A stretch of 64,000 nucleotides of DNA from Planctomycetota bacterium. Its GTDB lineage: Bacteria; Planctomycetota; SZUA-567. Numbering within the stretch: position 1 is the stretch's first letter; each line of letters opens with the position of its first letter. The DNA is taken from the NCBI GenBank assembly GCA_020060765.1, contig JAGUZQ010000069.1:1-64000 (forward strand), written 5' to 3'. The notes beneath the pieces are model-generated. The model did no database searches and had not been told where the DNA came from. It saw nothing but the letters and a program-made list of their open reading frames with translations. Both the position numbers and the translations under genes were made by a program. Below, one piece after another: positions 7,237 to 15,907 of the stretch.

Positions 7237-8706
7237 ATGACTGCCATGCGACGCAACCCTACGCTAACCGTCCTATCCTTATGTACCGTCGCCCTTAGCT
7301 GCGGCTGCATGATGGGCCGGCAGAGCCTGTACGATGATCTGAAGGAATCCCGCGCCGAGGCTTTCGCCGACTGGAAACGGGAAAAAGACTCGGGCAAGGA
7401 TTCAGAGGCTTTGGTCTCAGGCAAACTCGGCCTGCAGGACGCGGTCAGGCTGGCTTTGAAATACAACAAAACCCTGCAGCAGGTTTTGCAGGACAAGGCT
7501 ATCGCCAGGGGAAAAGTGGTGGAAAGCTACAGCGCGGCGCTGCCCAAGGTTTCGCTGGGCGGAGCCTATACCAGACTTGACGAGGAATACAGCCCGAATC
7601 TGCTGGACAACTATTCCGCGGAACTGAAAATCGTACAACCGGTGTTCAGCGGCGGCGCTATTCCTGGTGCGTTGCGCGCGGCTCGGTTGTACGCGGCCTT
7701 GAGCGACGAAACCGTGCGCGGCGCGGCGCAGGGAGTGATCTATGCCGTGTCTGCCGCCTATTACGACACCGTCCTTGCCGAGCACCTCTACCAGGTCAAT
7801 CTAGACGCAGTCACCTCTTCCGAGGCACACCTCTCCGATGTGCAGAAACGCCGCCAGCAGGGCGTGGCCTCCGATTTCGATGTCCTGCGCGCGCAGGTGG
7901 AAGTGTCCAACTTCCGCGCGGAAATGATCCAGCAGCGCAACCGCTCGCATCTGGCCAAGACCTCGCTGTTCCGGGCGATGGGCGTCAGCCAGCAGAGCGA
8001 CGCGGAACTGGCCGACGATCTGTCGTATATGAAAATGCAGCCGGTGCTGGAGGAAGCGGTGAGGCTCGCGCACGAAAACCGCCCCGACCTCTATCAGGCG
8101 GAACTCGGCGTCAGGCTGCAGCGCGAGGCGCTGACCGTGGCAAAAAGCTCCTACTGGCCCAGCGTCGCCGGCTTTTTCACCGACACCTGGTCTAAACCCG
8201 ATGCGCGCACGCCGACGGTGAACGAGGGCGAAGACCTCTGGACGGCAGGCGTGCAGGTCAACTGGAACATCTTCGACGGCCTCTCCCGCGAGGGCAAGGT
8301 CATGCAGGAAAAGGCGACTCTTAAGCAAAAGCACATTGCCTTGCTCGACACCCAGGAAAACGCCATGTTCGAGGTGCAGCAGGCAATTCTGGCGCTGAAG
8401 GACGCGGAAGAATTCGTCGACTCGCAGCGGCTCAACCTTGACCGCGCGAAAGAAGGCCTGCGGCTCGCCCAAGTCGGATACCGTGAAGGCGTGAACACCG
8501 AAGTCGAAGTGCTGGACGCGCGGGCCGCGCTGACCCAGGCCAAGGGGCTGTATTACCAGGCCATCCACACCCACACTCTCGCCCGGCTCAACCTGAAGAA
8601 GAGCATGGGCGTACTCGGTCCCGGCGCCGGCAACGACGCGGTGCCGGAAAAACTGGACGTACCCCCGGCTTCGATCACGCAGTTTGAAACTCCCGCCGCG
8701 GAGTAA
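7237..8706 (+). CDS. TolC-like outer membrane efflux lipoprotein
   Basis: Outer-membrane channel of the OEP/TolC family, expected to serve a tripartite efflux pump or type I secretion system. The protein has about 489 residues, a hydrophobic N-terminal segment ending in a Cys-rich lipobox-like stretch (ALSCGCMM), and two OEP repeats of alpha-helical barrel type, recognisable from the DAVRLALKYNKTLQQ and GLRLAQVGYREG segments. The reading frame extends back to 7096, but that part is the CTCCCC repeat. The ATG at 7237, preceded by CCGGAGACC, gives a proper signal sequence. No inner-membrane pump or adaptor gene adjoins it. Confidence 0.85.
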   Translation: MTAMRRNPTLTVLSLCTVALSCGCMMGRQSLYDDLKESRAEAFADWKREKDSGKDSEALVSGKLGLQDAVRLALKYNKTLQQVLQDKAIARGKVVESYSAALPKVSLGGAYTRLDEEYSPNLLDNYSAELKIVQPVFSGGAIPGALRAARLYAALSDETVRGAAQGVIYAVSAAYYDTVLAEHLYQVNLDAVTSSEAHLSDVQKRRQQGVASDFDVLRAQVEVSNFRAEMIQQRNRSHLAKTSLFRAMGVSQQSDAELADDLSYMKMQPVLEEAVRLAHENRPDLYQAELGVRLQREALTVAKSSYWPSVAGFFTDTWSKPDARTPTVNEGEDLWTAGVQVNWNIFDGLSREGKVMQEKATLKQKHIALLDTQENAMFEVQQAILALKDAEEFVDSQRLNLDRAKEGLRLAQVGYREGVNTEVEVLDARAALTQAKGLYYQAIHTHTLARLNLKKSMGVLGPGAGNDAVPEKLDVPPASITQFETPAAE

Positions 8707-8721
8707 GCACATCAACCGAAA

Positions 8722-8753
8722 CGTCATTCCCGCGCAGTCGGGAATCCAGGCGG
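8722..8753 (+). repeat. REP-like palindrome (CGTCATTCCCGCG...GGGAATCC)
   Basis: CGTCATTCCCGCGCAGTCGG followed by GAATCCAGGCGG: a GATTCCCGC/GCGGGAATC-type hairpin of the REP family found throughout the window. Confidence 0.75.
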
Positions 8754-8964
8754 TGGTGGCGTAGTTAGCAAAGCCGCCTGACCAAATCTAAAATTCGCGA
8801 CGCTTGCACCGTTACCAGTTTTCCCCGGCGTATATAGGGGGGCTGTCAGGCAATCCGGGCGGTTCAAGGTCGGACAGGCAGCGCGGAGATGACAGGGTTC
8901 CGGACGTTTTCCCGCCGCCTGCCCAGGGACGTTCCAAAGGCTATCGCCTTTTCCACTGTGTGCC

Positions 8965-9061
8965 GCGTGCAGAGCACGCGCTTCGGCTATTCGCCGAAGT
9001 CCGCACGCAAGGAAAGCGCCTTTGGCGCATGATGAACTATTGGGTTGTGGGCGAAACCCAA
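8965..9061. other. Cluster of four short hairpins
   Basis: Perfect stems lie close together: GCGTGC/GCACGC (8965-8979, 3-nt loop), CTTCGGC/GCCGAAG (8981-8999, 5-nt loop), GCGCC/GGCGC (9016-9028, 3-nt loop) and TTGGGTT/AACCCAA (9040-9061, 8-nt loop). The cluster lies between two convergent genes and could be a bidirectional terminator region or part of a structured RNA. Confidence 0.4.
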
Positions 9062-9092
9062 ATTGGTAACACTTCAGCCGAAGCGATTTTTT

Positions 9093-9470
9093 TTATGGCA
9101 GGTATTCGGTCAACTTCGCCTCCAGTTCCTCCAGCTTGAACGGCTTGGAGATGAAGCAGTTTATGCCTAGCCGCATGGCGCGGTCGATCAGGTTGTCGTT
9201 GAAATCGAAATTCCCGCTGATCATCACTACCGGGTAATCGGGGTCTAGTTCGTGGATGTGTTCGATCGGTTCCAGCAGGGTGGCGTCAGGCAGGTAGAGA
9301 TCGAGAATGATGAGATCGAATTTCTGATTCTGCAAGCGGACTTTGGCGTCGGTCCAGTTCAGCGCAACGGTGATTTCCGCGCGGGAACTTAAAACGATCT
9401 GCAGGATGGAACTCAGTTCCGGGTCGTCGTCTATCAGCAGCACTCTGGCGGCATGCGGACGGCTGGTCAT
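9093..9470 (-). CDS. Single-domain response regulator (receiver)
   Basis: A 125-residue stand-alone receiver domain of the CheY type. It has the acidic pair in LLIDDDPE (about 13-16), the phosphoacceptor Asp in ILDLYLPD (near 57), Ser in VMISG, and the conserved Lys in ISKPFK (near 110). There is no output domain, so it probably works by protein-protein interaction or phosphotransfer. Its start overlaps the plsY stop by 4 nt, making it the last gene of the ychF-GNAT-plsY operon. The cognate kinase is not adjacent; the hybrid kinases elsewhere in the window are candidates only. Confidence 0.85.
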   Translation of the reverse strand: MTSRPHAARVLLIDDDPELSSILQIVLSSRAEITVALNWTDAKVRLQNQKFDLIILDLYLPDATLLEPIEHIHELDPDYPVVMISGNFDFNDNLIDRAMRLGINCFISKPFKLEELEAKLTEYLP

Positions 9471-10114
9471 GCCTTTTCCTCCGGCGGGGAAACATTGCCC
9501 TTACCCGCGAAGACCTTGCTCTCGGTACCGGCAAGCAGGCGCGAGATATTAGCGCGGTGGCGCGCAATCACCATCACGCACAACAGCATCGCGGTAACCG
9601 TCAGCGGCAACTGTTCCTGTCCGAATGAATCCCTGCCGTACAGGCAAATTTGCGCAATGACCAGTCCCACCGACGCCAGCATCGAACCCAGCGAAATATA
9701 GCGGGTAACCAGCACCACGAGGAAAAAGACGCCCAGCGCAATCGCCAGCGGCTGCCACATCAGCGCGCCCACCACTCCCGCGCTTGTGGCCACGCCCTTG
9801 CCGCCCTTAAATTTAAGCCAGACCGGGAAATTGTGCCCCAGAATCGCCAACAGCCCCGTTCCGATCAGCAGCAGAGAAGACGGATTTTCACAAAGTGTCG
9901 GCGTCACGAACAAAACCGGCGCGACGCCTTTGAAAATATCCAGCGCCAGCGCGGGCACTCCGTACAGCGCGCCGCAGACGCGCAGGGTATTGGTCGCGCC
10001 GATGTTGCCGCTGCCCTCGGTGCGGATGTCCTTGCCCGCCAGAAACCCCAGCAGCAGCCCGAACGGAATCGAGCCGCAAAGATAAGCGCATAGGAATGCA
10101 AGTGCCGTATCCAT
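9467..10114 (-). CDS. plsY: Acyl-phosphate:glycerol-3-phosphate acyltransferase PlsY
   Basis: Inner-membrane enzyme that moves the acyl group of acyl-phosphate to glycerol 3-phosphate, the first step of phospholipid synthesis. The 215 residues include the three family motifs: GSIPFG (14-19), SGNIGATN (about 35-42) and GHNFPVWLKFKGGKG (about 94-108), among several hydrophobic segments. The start codon overlaps the stop of the preceding small membrane gene by one base (TGATG). plsX was not seen in the window. Confidence 0.93.
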   Translation of the reverse strand: MDTALAFLCAYLCGSIPFGLLLGFLAGKDIRTEGSGNIGATNTLRVCGALYGVPALALDIFKGVAPVLFVTPTLCENPSSLLLIGTGLLAILGHNFPVWLKFKGGKGVATSAGVVGALMWQPLAIALGVFFLVVLVTRYISLGSMLASVGLVIAQICLYGRDSFGQEQLPLTVTAMLLCVMVIARHRANISRLLAGTESKVFAGKGNVSPPEEKA

Positions 10115-10422
10115 CAGTCAGTACCGTCCAAGGCTTTGTTATCCGATTTTTGTTTCTTTTCTGCTTCCTTCATCTCCCGCATCAGCTTCTCCGCCAGTTT
10201 CGCGTGGTAGATTTGAAGACTGAGATAAAACTGACCGGACAACACAAGCAAGATACCGAGAAGGAGAAAGAATTCTGAACCAAGTTCATCATCAAACTCA
10301 GCCTTGGATATGGCCATTATAATACAGCCAAGGACGATCACAACATTGAGGAGCCCCGCGAATATCCAACCAAAAAAGTTGAACCGGTTGATTCCGAAAA
10401 ACCTGATAATCCATTTGTTCAT
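10114..10422 (-). CDS. Small membrane protein of unknown function
   Basis: About 102 residues from the ATG at 10422, chosen because GGGAGG precedes it by 6 nt; an upstream ATG at 10476 lies inside the preceding gene. It has two hydrophobic segments (about residues 14-37 and 48-68) and a charged, Lys/Glu-rich C-terminal tail predicted to be a helix (KLAEKLMREMKEAEKKQK). I recognise no family. It sits between the GNAT gene and plsY with tight spacing, so it is probably co-expressed; a role near phospholipid synthesis is only a guess from position. Confidence 0.65.
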   Translation of the reverse strand: MNKWIIRFFGINRFNFFGWIFAGLLNVVIVLGCIIMAISKAEFDDELGSEFFLLLGILLVLSGQFYLSLQIYHAKLAEKLMREMKEAEKKQKSDNKALDGTD

Positions 10423-10445
10423 CAGAACCTCCCTGCGCGGAACTT

Positions 10446-11624
10446 CTAAATATAATCCATCGCCCAGTAAGCCCACGGAGCAAACTCAAACGCTTTCGCC
10501 AGCCCGTTTTCATATTTCTTATCCAGCGGATCAAGGCGGATCTGGTTGGTTTTCAGCGCAGCGGTGAAATCCAGGCGACAGGTCATGAGGCGGCTGAATT
10601 GCGATTCTTTCAAATATAAAGTCGCCTTGGCCTGCGGCTTTTTCGGACGATTGATAACGATATCGCGGTGCGGAGTTACGGCGAGTAATTCCAATTCGTC
10701 CAGCAACGCCGAACCCTTGGCCAACTTCTGGAAAATCCGGTCAGGGCGGATGATGCGCGCCATGATGTACGGCGTTTCATTCTGGGCAACGTAGCCGTTT
10801 TTCAGCAACGGCGCGTACAGCGGATGTTCGTGGTTGGCAAGGAGGTGTACCCCGGTTTTGTCCTTGTGCGCGAGATACTCTATTTTCGACAGCAACCGCC
10901 TGGACGACGCGGAAGCGGACGCCGCCAGATCATAAATGCAGCAGGTTTTGTCACCATTCGGCATCCGCGTGTTGATCACCGCGTACCCTGCGATCTTATC
11001 TCCCTTCCGGTCAAGCAGCAACCGACCGCCGCCGCATTCGTGTACATGGGACGCAACGATCTTTTCGTAATAACCTTTATCGCGAACCCAATGCCCGCCG
11101 AATCCGCGCTGGGTCTGCCGATAGAGAGGCAGGAGTTTACCGGCATAACCGGGAATCTCGTCCCACGGCAGAACTTCCACGTTGTTGTCTTCGCCCGTCG
11201 GCTTGTGCTTCATGAGAGTGAAAACGTAATACAGATCGCCGTGATGGGTCTTGCGGTAAAACCGGTAACCCGCCGAGCGCTCGCCGCCGCGATAGACAAA
11301 CATCGCGTCGACCCGATCCTGCAGAAATTCCGCAGCGGCTTCGATCATGTTCGTACCCAGCCCCATGCCGCGCGCCTTTTCGGTCACTCCTACGGCATTT
11401 TCAAAAATCACGGGAATGCTGACGCCGGGGCGCAGCGTGAATTCGCGGAACTGCAAGGGAATCGCGCCCCACAGGTCTTTTCCCTTTTTCGCAATCGCGG
11501 AGGTGCAACCCATGGCGTCGAACTTCTCGCGCGTCAGGGGCGTAAAGGTTTCGTTACGCATCCGCAACACCGCTTCGGTTTCGCTCGGGTTCATTTCACG
11601 AAAAGTGAATTTAGCTTCCGCCAT
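10446..11624 (-). CDS. Two-domain GNAT acetyltransferase (Eis-like)
   Basis: The 392-residue protein has an N-terminal GNAT fold with an acetyl-CoA loop of the R/Q-x-x-G-x-G type in EKARGMGLGTNMI (about 91-103). A second GNAT-like region and a C-terminal part follow, an arrangement like Eis-type enzymes. The substrate is unknown. AGGACGGAAAA precedes the ATG. It lies 11 bp after ychF and 23 bp before the small membrane gene, in one probable operon. Confidence 0.7.
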   Translation of the reverse strand: MAEAKFTFREMNPSETEAVLRMRNETFTPLTREKFDAMGCTSAIAKKGKDLWGAIPLQFREFTLRPGVSIPVIFENAVGVTEKARGMGLGTNMIEAAAEFLQDRVDAMFVYRGGERSAGYRFYRKTHHGDLYYVFTLMKHKPTGEDNNVEVLPWDEIPGYAGKLLPLYRQTQRGFGGHWVRDKGYYEKIVASHVHECGGGRLLLDRKGDKIAGYAVINTRMPNGDKTCCIYDLAASASASSRRLLSKIEYLAHKDKTGVHLLANHEHPLYAPLLKNGYVAQNETPYIMARIIRPDRIFQKLAKGSALLDELELLAVTPHRDIVINRPKKPQAKATLYLKESQFSRLMTCRLDFTAALKTNQIRLDPLDKKYENGLAKAFEFAPWAYWAMDYI

Positions 11625-11635
11625 TTTTCCGTCCT

Positions 11636-12715
11636 TTACTTGTTAAACCGTATCACCACGATGTCACCATCCTGGACGACGTAGTCCTTGCCTTCGATGC
11701 GCTGCCTGCCTGCCTTGGATACGGCGGCTTCGGAGCCGAGTTCGATCAGGTCTTCGTAGCGGATCACCTCCATCCGGATAAAACCGGCTTCCATGTCGGA
11801 ATGGATCTTGCCCGCCGCCTGGGGCGCCTTGCTGCCGGCCGCGCAGGTCCAGACGTGAATTTCCTTAGGCCCGGCGGTGAGAAAATCCGCCAGGTTCAGC
11901 GCGCGGTACGACGCGCGGATCAGCGGGTCGCGCGACAGTTCCTCCAGCCCCAGTTCCGCCAAAAACTCCTCGCGGTCGGCGGGGTCGAGTTGAATGATCT
12001 CGGCTTCGTCGCGGGCGCAGATGGCGATGGTTTCGGCTCCCTCCTCGGCGGCGATTTTTCGCAGCGCCGCGACGTGTGGATTATCCCGGTCAGCGAGAGT
12101 CTTGATATTGGCGACGTACAGATTTTTCTTCAAAGACACGAGGTGGCATTCTCGCACGGCCTCCAGTTCTTCCTCGGTCAGGTTCTGTTTGCGCGCGGGG
12201 GTGCCGTTTTCCATCGCGGCCTTGATTTTTTCGCACAGTTCCAGTTCGCGTTTAACGTCCTTGTCGCCGGTGCGGGCTTTCTTGGCGAGACGGTCGAGCT
12301 TGTTCTGGATAGTCTGCGCGTCGGCCACGATCATTTCCAGGTCGATCGTCTCCACATCGCGGGCGGGGTCGATGGTGTCGTATTCGAAGGGCACGTTCTT
12401 GTCCTCGAAACACCGCACCACGTGCAGCAGCGCATCCACGTCCTTGATATGCGCCAACAGTTTGCTGCCGCGTCCGCCGTCGGCGGTAGAGCCTTTTTTC
12501 AGGCCGGGAATATCGACCACTTCCATCGTCGCGTAGATCGCCTTGGGCGCGCTGTACATCTCGACCAGAGGCTGCACGCGTTCGTCGGGGACTTCGATGA
12601 CGGCGCGATTAGCTTCTTGCGCGCCGAAGCCTTCCGCCCCGGCGGCGGTGATGGCGTTATAAACATTCGTCTTGCCGCAACCCGGCACTCCCACGATACC
12701 GCAGGTAAAACCCAT
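11636..12715 (-). CDS. ychF: Ribosome-associated ATPase YchF/OLA1
   Basis: OBG-family P-loop protein that in other bacteria binds ATP and ribosomes and has been linked to redox stress. The protein starts MGFTCGIVGVPGCGKTN; its P-loop GVPGCGKT departs from the usual GLPNVGKS. The G3 motif DIPGL follows, then the coiled-coil arm and a C-terminal TGS domain with KAPQAAGKIHSDME and GKDYVVQDGD, typical of YchF. The ATG at 12715 has GGAG at the right distance; the open frame reaches a TTG six codons upstream. About 359 residues, normal length. First gene of a five-gene operon. Confidence 0.93.
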   Translation of the reverse strand: MGFTCGIVGVPGCGKTNVYNAITAAGAEGFGAQEANRAVIEVPDERVQPLVEMYSAPKAIYATMEVVDIPGLKKGSTADGGRGSKLLAHIKDVDALLHVVRCFEDKNVPFEYDTIDPARDVETIDLEMIVADAQTIQNKLDRLAKKARTGDKDVKRELELCEKIKAAMENGTPARKQNLTEEELEAVRECHLVSLKKNLYVANIKTLADRDNPHVAALRKIAAEEGAETIAICARDEAEIIQLDPADREEFLAELGLEELSRDPLIRASYRALNLADFLTAGPKEIHVWTCAAGSKAPQAAGKIHSDMEAGFIRMEVIRYEDLIELGSEAAVSKAGRQRIEGKDYVVQDGDIVVIRFNK

Positions 12716-12737
12716 GTTGTTATACTCCGTCAAAAAA

Positions 12738-12770
12738 GGGACTAAGGCTCTAAGGGACTAGGGGACTAAG
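12738..12770. repeat. GGGACTAAG octad array, copy A (left)
   Basis: GGGACTAAGGCTCTAAGGGA then CTAGGGGACTAAG: four loose 8-bp units. A reverse-complement partner (CTTAGTCCCTAA) lies at 12904-12915 and supplies the TAG stop codon of the CapA-like gene. Confidence 0.65.
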
Positions 12771-12817
12771 ATTATATTTCACACTTTCGATACTGCGTAT
12801 TTTAAAGCATACATAAG

Positions 12818-12858
12818 CCCCTCACCCTAACCCTCTCCCCCATTGGGGGAGAGGGTTC
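12818..12858. repeat. CCCTCACCC...GGGAGAGGG palindrome
   Basis: CCCCTCACCCTAACCCTCTC followed by CCCCATTGGGGGAGAGGGTT forms a strong hairpin. A relative lies at 44139-44180. Between ychF and the CapA-like gene it may also act as a transcription barrier. Confidence 0.6.
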
Positions 12859-12911
12859 TTTGCTTTCCTTCGGGAAAAGTTTTCGGAAAGCACATAACTC
12901 AAACTTAGTCC

Positions 12912-14156
12912 CTAACAAACCATTTCCCCGGCGCAAAGTTTTTCCAGTTTCGGCAGATATTCCCGCGCCTCTTCTTCGCGGCGTTCCTCGGCGATGCGCA
13001 GGGTGGTGGTAATCAGTTCGCAGTGCGCCTCGCAGGTGTGAAGGTTGCGCATCGCCATCAGCTTGCGGATGGAGTCCGCGTCGTTCCAATCTGCCGGATA
13101 GAAGGGCGCTCCCAATCTGGCGAAATAACCCTCGATGCCGCGCACGCACCAGGCTTCGTAATATTTCTTCACCAGCTTTTCGTCGGGGATGATATTGGAG
13201 AGATGCGTCAGGAAAGCCAGGCATTTTTTCCGTTCTTCACCTTTTAGCAGTTTTACCGACTCCGCGTTCGGAGCGCAGTGGTGAGGTATCACTTCCAGCT
13301 TCACCGCCTTGTTCGCCGAGAAACCGATGCGCACCATGAAACCGTACCACCAGTTATAGCCCTTATATGGATTTTCCGGCGACGTAATATCGAACAGGAA
13401 ATTGCTCAGGCTGTAGATGATGGGTACGCCCTGCCAGATTTCGATGCCCTGCAGGCAGTGCGTGTGTCCCGCCACCACCGCAGTCGCCCCAGCCTCGGCG
13501 AAGGCGCGGTAAGTCTCCACCACCCGCGGCGAGGGCACGGGATTGAATTCATTGCCGCCGTGAATCAGAACCAGCGTGATGTCTGAAATTTTCGACACTT
13601 CGCTAATCTGGCCGATATTGCGCACCGGCTGGAGCGGGTTGGCACCTGCCTCGCCCTCCTTCGCGATACCGAATTCGTTTTCCGCCACAGCAATTATAGC
13701 AATCTTCAAGCCGTTTTTCTCGATGAACAGGGGTTTACGCGCGTCTGGCAGATTTTTGCCCACGCCGACATACCCAATATTATTTTTCCGTAAAATGTCC
13801 ATCGTCTCGACGGCGGGGGCGGGGCCGAAGTCGCCGATGTGGTTGTTGGCGCAGCAGGCGATGTCCCACTTGCCTGCCTTGACGATTTCGATGCAGCCGG
13901 GATCGACCTTGAGGTTGGGGCCGCTTTTCCAGATCGGCGTCTCCGCCCGAGTCAGCGGCGTTTCGAGATTGACTATTGACAAATCCTTCCGCGCCAGTTC
14001 CGGCATGACCTCGGCGAGAATCTCCCTGCTCTTGCCCGCCAGAATAATCGGCTCGGTATGGTTGCGGGGACACAGGTCTCCGACAAAAAGAATATCGAAA
14101 GCCTTGCCCGGATTTTGTTCCAGCACGATGCTGCCAGCGTTCAGATCGATTGCCAT
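12912..14156 (-). CDS. CapA/PgsA-family metallophosphatase-like protein
   Basis: The 414-residue protein carries the CapA-family (poly-gamma-glutamate biosynthesis) motifs of the metallophosphatase fold: GDLCPRN (about 27-33), NLETPLT (about 62-68), NNHIGDFG (about 104-111), IHGGNEF (about 199-205) and GHTHCLQG (about 231-238). No signal peptide or membrane anchor is visible, unlike typical CapA, so it may be cytoplasmic with another substrate. A GAAGGA site precedes the ATG. The C-terminal 90 residues are helix-rich and outside the family core. No other capsule genes adjoin it. Confidence 0.75.
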   Translation of the reverse strand: MAIDLNAGSIVLEQNPGKAFDILFVGDLCPRNHTEPIILAGKSREILAEVMPELARKDLSIVNLETPLTRAETPIWKSGPNLKVDPGCIEIVKAGKWDIACCANNHIGDFGPAPAVETMDILRKNNIGYVGVGKNLPDARKPLFIEKNGLKIAIIAVAENEFGIAKEGEAGANPLQPVRNIGQISEVSKISDITLVLIHGGNEFNPVPSPRVVETYRAFAEAGATAVVAGHTHCLQGIEIWQGVPIIYSLSNFLFDITSPENPYKGYNWWYGFMVRIGFSANKAVKLEVIPHHCAPNAESVKLLKGEERKKCLAFLTHLSNIIPDEKLVKKYYEAWCVRGIEGYFARLGAPFYPADWNDADSIRKLMAMRNLHTCEAHCELITTTLRIAEERREEEAREYLPKLEKLCAGEMVC

Positions 14157-14492
14157 GACATTAATCCTTCACGACCAAATAAAGCGGCAGGCAACGGCCT
14201 GCCTTATATATTCAATGTATACGGATGCGGGGTTATTGCAATAAAAAAGACGCGTTCCTCATTTTCCAGGCAATCGCATTGAAATGCGATCAAACCTGAA
14301 ATGCTTATACACATACGAAACGTCATTCCCGCGAAGGCGGGAATCCAGGCGGGAAAACCGCTGTGCAGAAATTTTACGCCAGCTTCACAAAACTACTCCA
14401 TCGACTTTGCTCCCCAACGAACGCACTATTTGCCAACAACGCCAACACCTCCTGGATTCCCGCCTCCGCGGGAATGACGACCGGAAGATTTA
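14157..14492. other. Intergenic region between CapA-like gene and hisF (336 bp)
   Basis: No gene is seen. It holds a near-perfect palindrome ATCGCATT-GA-AATGCGAT (14273-14290) and a pair of inverted REP-like units (14321-14352 and 14449-14479) enclosing about 97 bp, a BIME-like arrangement. Confidence 0.65.
14321..14479. repeat. BIME-like pair of inverted REP units
   Basis: The left unit (14321-14352) reads CGTCATTCCCGCGAAGGCGG plus GAATCCAGGCGG. The right unit (14449-14479) is its reverse orientation, CTCCTGGATTCCCGCCTCCG plus CGGGAATGACG, preceded by GCCAACAC. A matching layout with a similar spacer end occurs at 52969-53116. Confidence 0.75.
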
Positions 14493-15275
14493 TTATAATG
14501 CAACTGCCCTCATCCTGACCCCGCGCGCGGCGACGTAGTCCTTGATGCCGCGGCAGGTGTAGTCGCCGTAATGCACCATGCTCGCGATCAGCGCGGCGTC
14601 TGCCCTGCCCTGCGTAAGCACGTCGACAATGTGGTCGGGATGCCCCGCGCCGCCGGAAGCGATGACGGGGATTGACACGTTTTCCGAAATCATTCGCGTG
14701 AGATTAAGTTCGTAGCCTTCCTTGGTGCCGTCGGCGTCGATGGAATTGAGGCAGATTTCGCCAGCGCCCAGATCCTCGGCTTGTTTCGCCCACGCCAGCG
14801 CGTCGTTCCCGGTAGGAGTGCGCCCGCCCCGGACGACGATTTCGTAGCCGGAGGGGAATTTCTCCGACACGCCGACAAACTTCGCGTCCATGCCCAGCAC
14901 TACGCACTGGTTGCCGAACGCGCGCGCGCCTTCGCGGATGATGTCGGGATTTTTCACCGCCAACGAATTGACGGAAATCTTTTCCGCCCCGGCCAGCAAC
15001 GCGCGGCGCATGTCGTCGACGTTGCGGATACCGCCGCCGACGGAGAAGGGAATGAAGATGGTGCGCGCCACTTCCGCGACCATTTCGATATCGATGGGGC
15101 GCCCTTCAGCGGAGGCGGTGATGTCGTAGAACACGAGTTCGTCGACGCCGTCTTCGTAATACTGCGCCGCCATCTCCACGGGATCGCCGATATCGACGTT
15201 GCCCTGGAACTTGACGCCCTTGGTCACTTTTTTGTCCCGCACGTCGAGACAGATTATGAGTCGCTTGCTGAGCAT
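14493..15275 (-). CDS. hisF: Imidazole glycerol phosphate synthase subunit HisF
   Basis: Cyclase subunit of the HisFH complex; it uses ammonia from HisH to convert PRFAR to imidazole glycerol phosphate and AICAR in histidine synthesis. The 260-residue TIM barrel begins [14 protein letters not shown] with catalytic Asp 11. It carries a second catalytic Asp in GMDAK (near 130), a phosphate-binding SVGGGIR loop and ASGGAGH near residue 221. It lies 21 bp after a small membrane gene which follows hisH, so hisH and hisF are probably co-transcribed. Confidence 0.96.
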   Translation of the reverse strand: MLSKRLIICLDVRDKKVTKGVKFQGNVDIGDPVEMAAQYYEDGVDELVFYDITASAEGRPIDIEMVAEVARTIFIPFSVGGGIRNVDDMRRALLAGAEKISVNSLAVKNPDIIREGARAFGNQCVVLGMDAKFVGVSEKFPSGYEIVVRGGRTPTGNDALAWAKQAEDLGAGEICLNSIDADGTKEGYELNLTRMISENVSIPVIASGGAGHPDHIVDVLTQGRADAALIASMVHYGDYTCRGIKDYVAARGVRMRAVAL

Positions 15276-15296
15276 GGTTACTCCAGACCTGTATTA

Positions 15297-15848
15297 TCAG
15301 GCTTCGTCATATTCTTCGCTATCGTCTTCGCCGTCGTCGGGGTAGAGTTCCTCGAATTCCTCGGCCTCGCGCTGGCGTTCCCGGCGGCGGCGGATGCTGT
15401 CGCCGATGTCACCTCCGAAGAAACTTACCAGAATCGCGCCCAATAACAGGCTAAGAGACGGCAATACGGTTATGGAAAAGTAATCATATCCCAAGAGAAA
15501 TTCTTTGTCCTGTTGCGCGGCTGCCAGACATAGATCTTGCATTACATCATACAATATCAGCATACTGCCTAGCGAACATATCCATCTGCCGCATATCGAC
15601 CAGCGACGGGAAGACACAAAGAGAGAGAATAAAAAAAAGAACACATAATAAACAGGCAGATTATGCCAACGGATCACCGGTCGAAAATAATCAATATGTG
15701 CAATAGCCACGGAAGTACCAGCTGGATCCATTGAAACAATTGTTTCGGAACATGCGCCGCACAAAGTCGCCAACCAACCAAAGAAAAACCGGCCTATCAA
15801 AAGATAAAAAATAGTCGCCAAGAAAAAACGGGACCAGCTTTTCGCCAC
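15297..15848 (-). CDS. Membrane protein with acidic C-terminal tail, unknown function
   Basis: 183 residues with about four hydrophobic segments (roughly 8-30, 65-82, 88-105, 125-143) and a hydrophilic tail rich in Arg, then Glu and Asp (EEFEELYPDDGEDDSEEYDE). I recognise no family. It is inserted between hisH and hisF and its stop is 21 bp from hisF. Base composition in the hydrophobic part is more AT-rich than its neighbours. No link to histidine synthesis can be inferred. Confidence 0.6.
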   Translation of the reverse strand: MAKSWSRFFLATIFYLLIGRFFFGWLATLCGACSETIVSMDPAGTSVAIAHIDYFRPVIRWHNLPVYYVFFFLFSLFVSSRRWSICGRWICSLGSMLILYDVMQDLCLAAAQQDKEFLLGYDYFSITVLPSLSLLLGAILVSFFGGDIGDSIRRRRERQREAEEFEELYPDDGEDDSEEYDEA

Positions 15849-15875
15849 GTGCGCTCCTCACTAAACCACGCAACA

Positions 15876-15907
15876 CCGCCTGGATTCCCGCCTGCGCGGG
15901 AATGACG
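15876..15907 (-). repeat. REP-like palindrome
   Basis: CCGCCTGGATTCCCGCCTGC followed by GCGGGAATGACG, single unit between the membrane protein and hisH. Confidence 0.75.

Larger units (their letters stand above)
8707..9092. other. Intergenic region after the TolC-like gene (386 bp)
   Basis: No convincing gene is visible. It contains a REP-like palindrome (8722-8753) and a run of four small perfect hairpins (8965-9061). The middle part is GC-rich without recognised RNA motifs; RNase P, SRP and tmRNA signatures were looked for and not seen. Confidence 0.6.

Noticed and set aside
8800-8960. RNase P, SRP or tmRNA in the gap after the TolC-like gene
   Set aside because: The conserved cores of these RNAs (for example GGAAGGAAGCAGC-type SRP loop or the P4 helix of RNase P) were looked for and not found.
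8804-9139. Plus-strand reading frame after the TolC-like gene
   Set aside because: It runs through hairpins and into the receiver gene on the other strand; composition is not protein-like.
12738-12915. CRISPR array from the repeated octads
   Set aside because: Units are only 8 bp, contiguous and without unique spacers; no cas genes are present.
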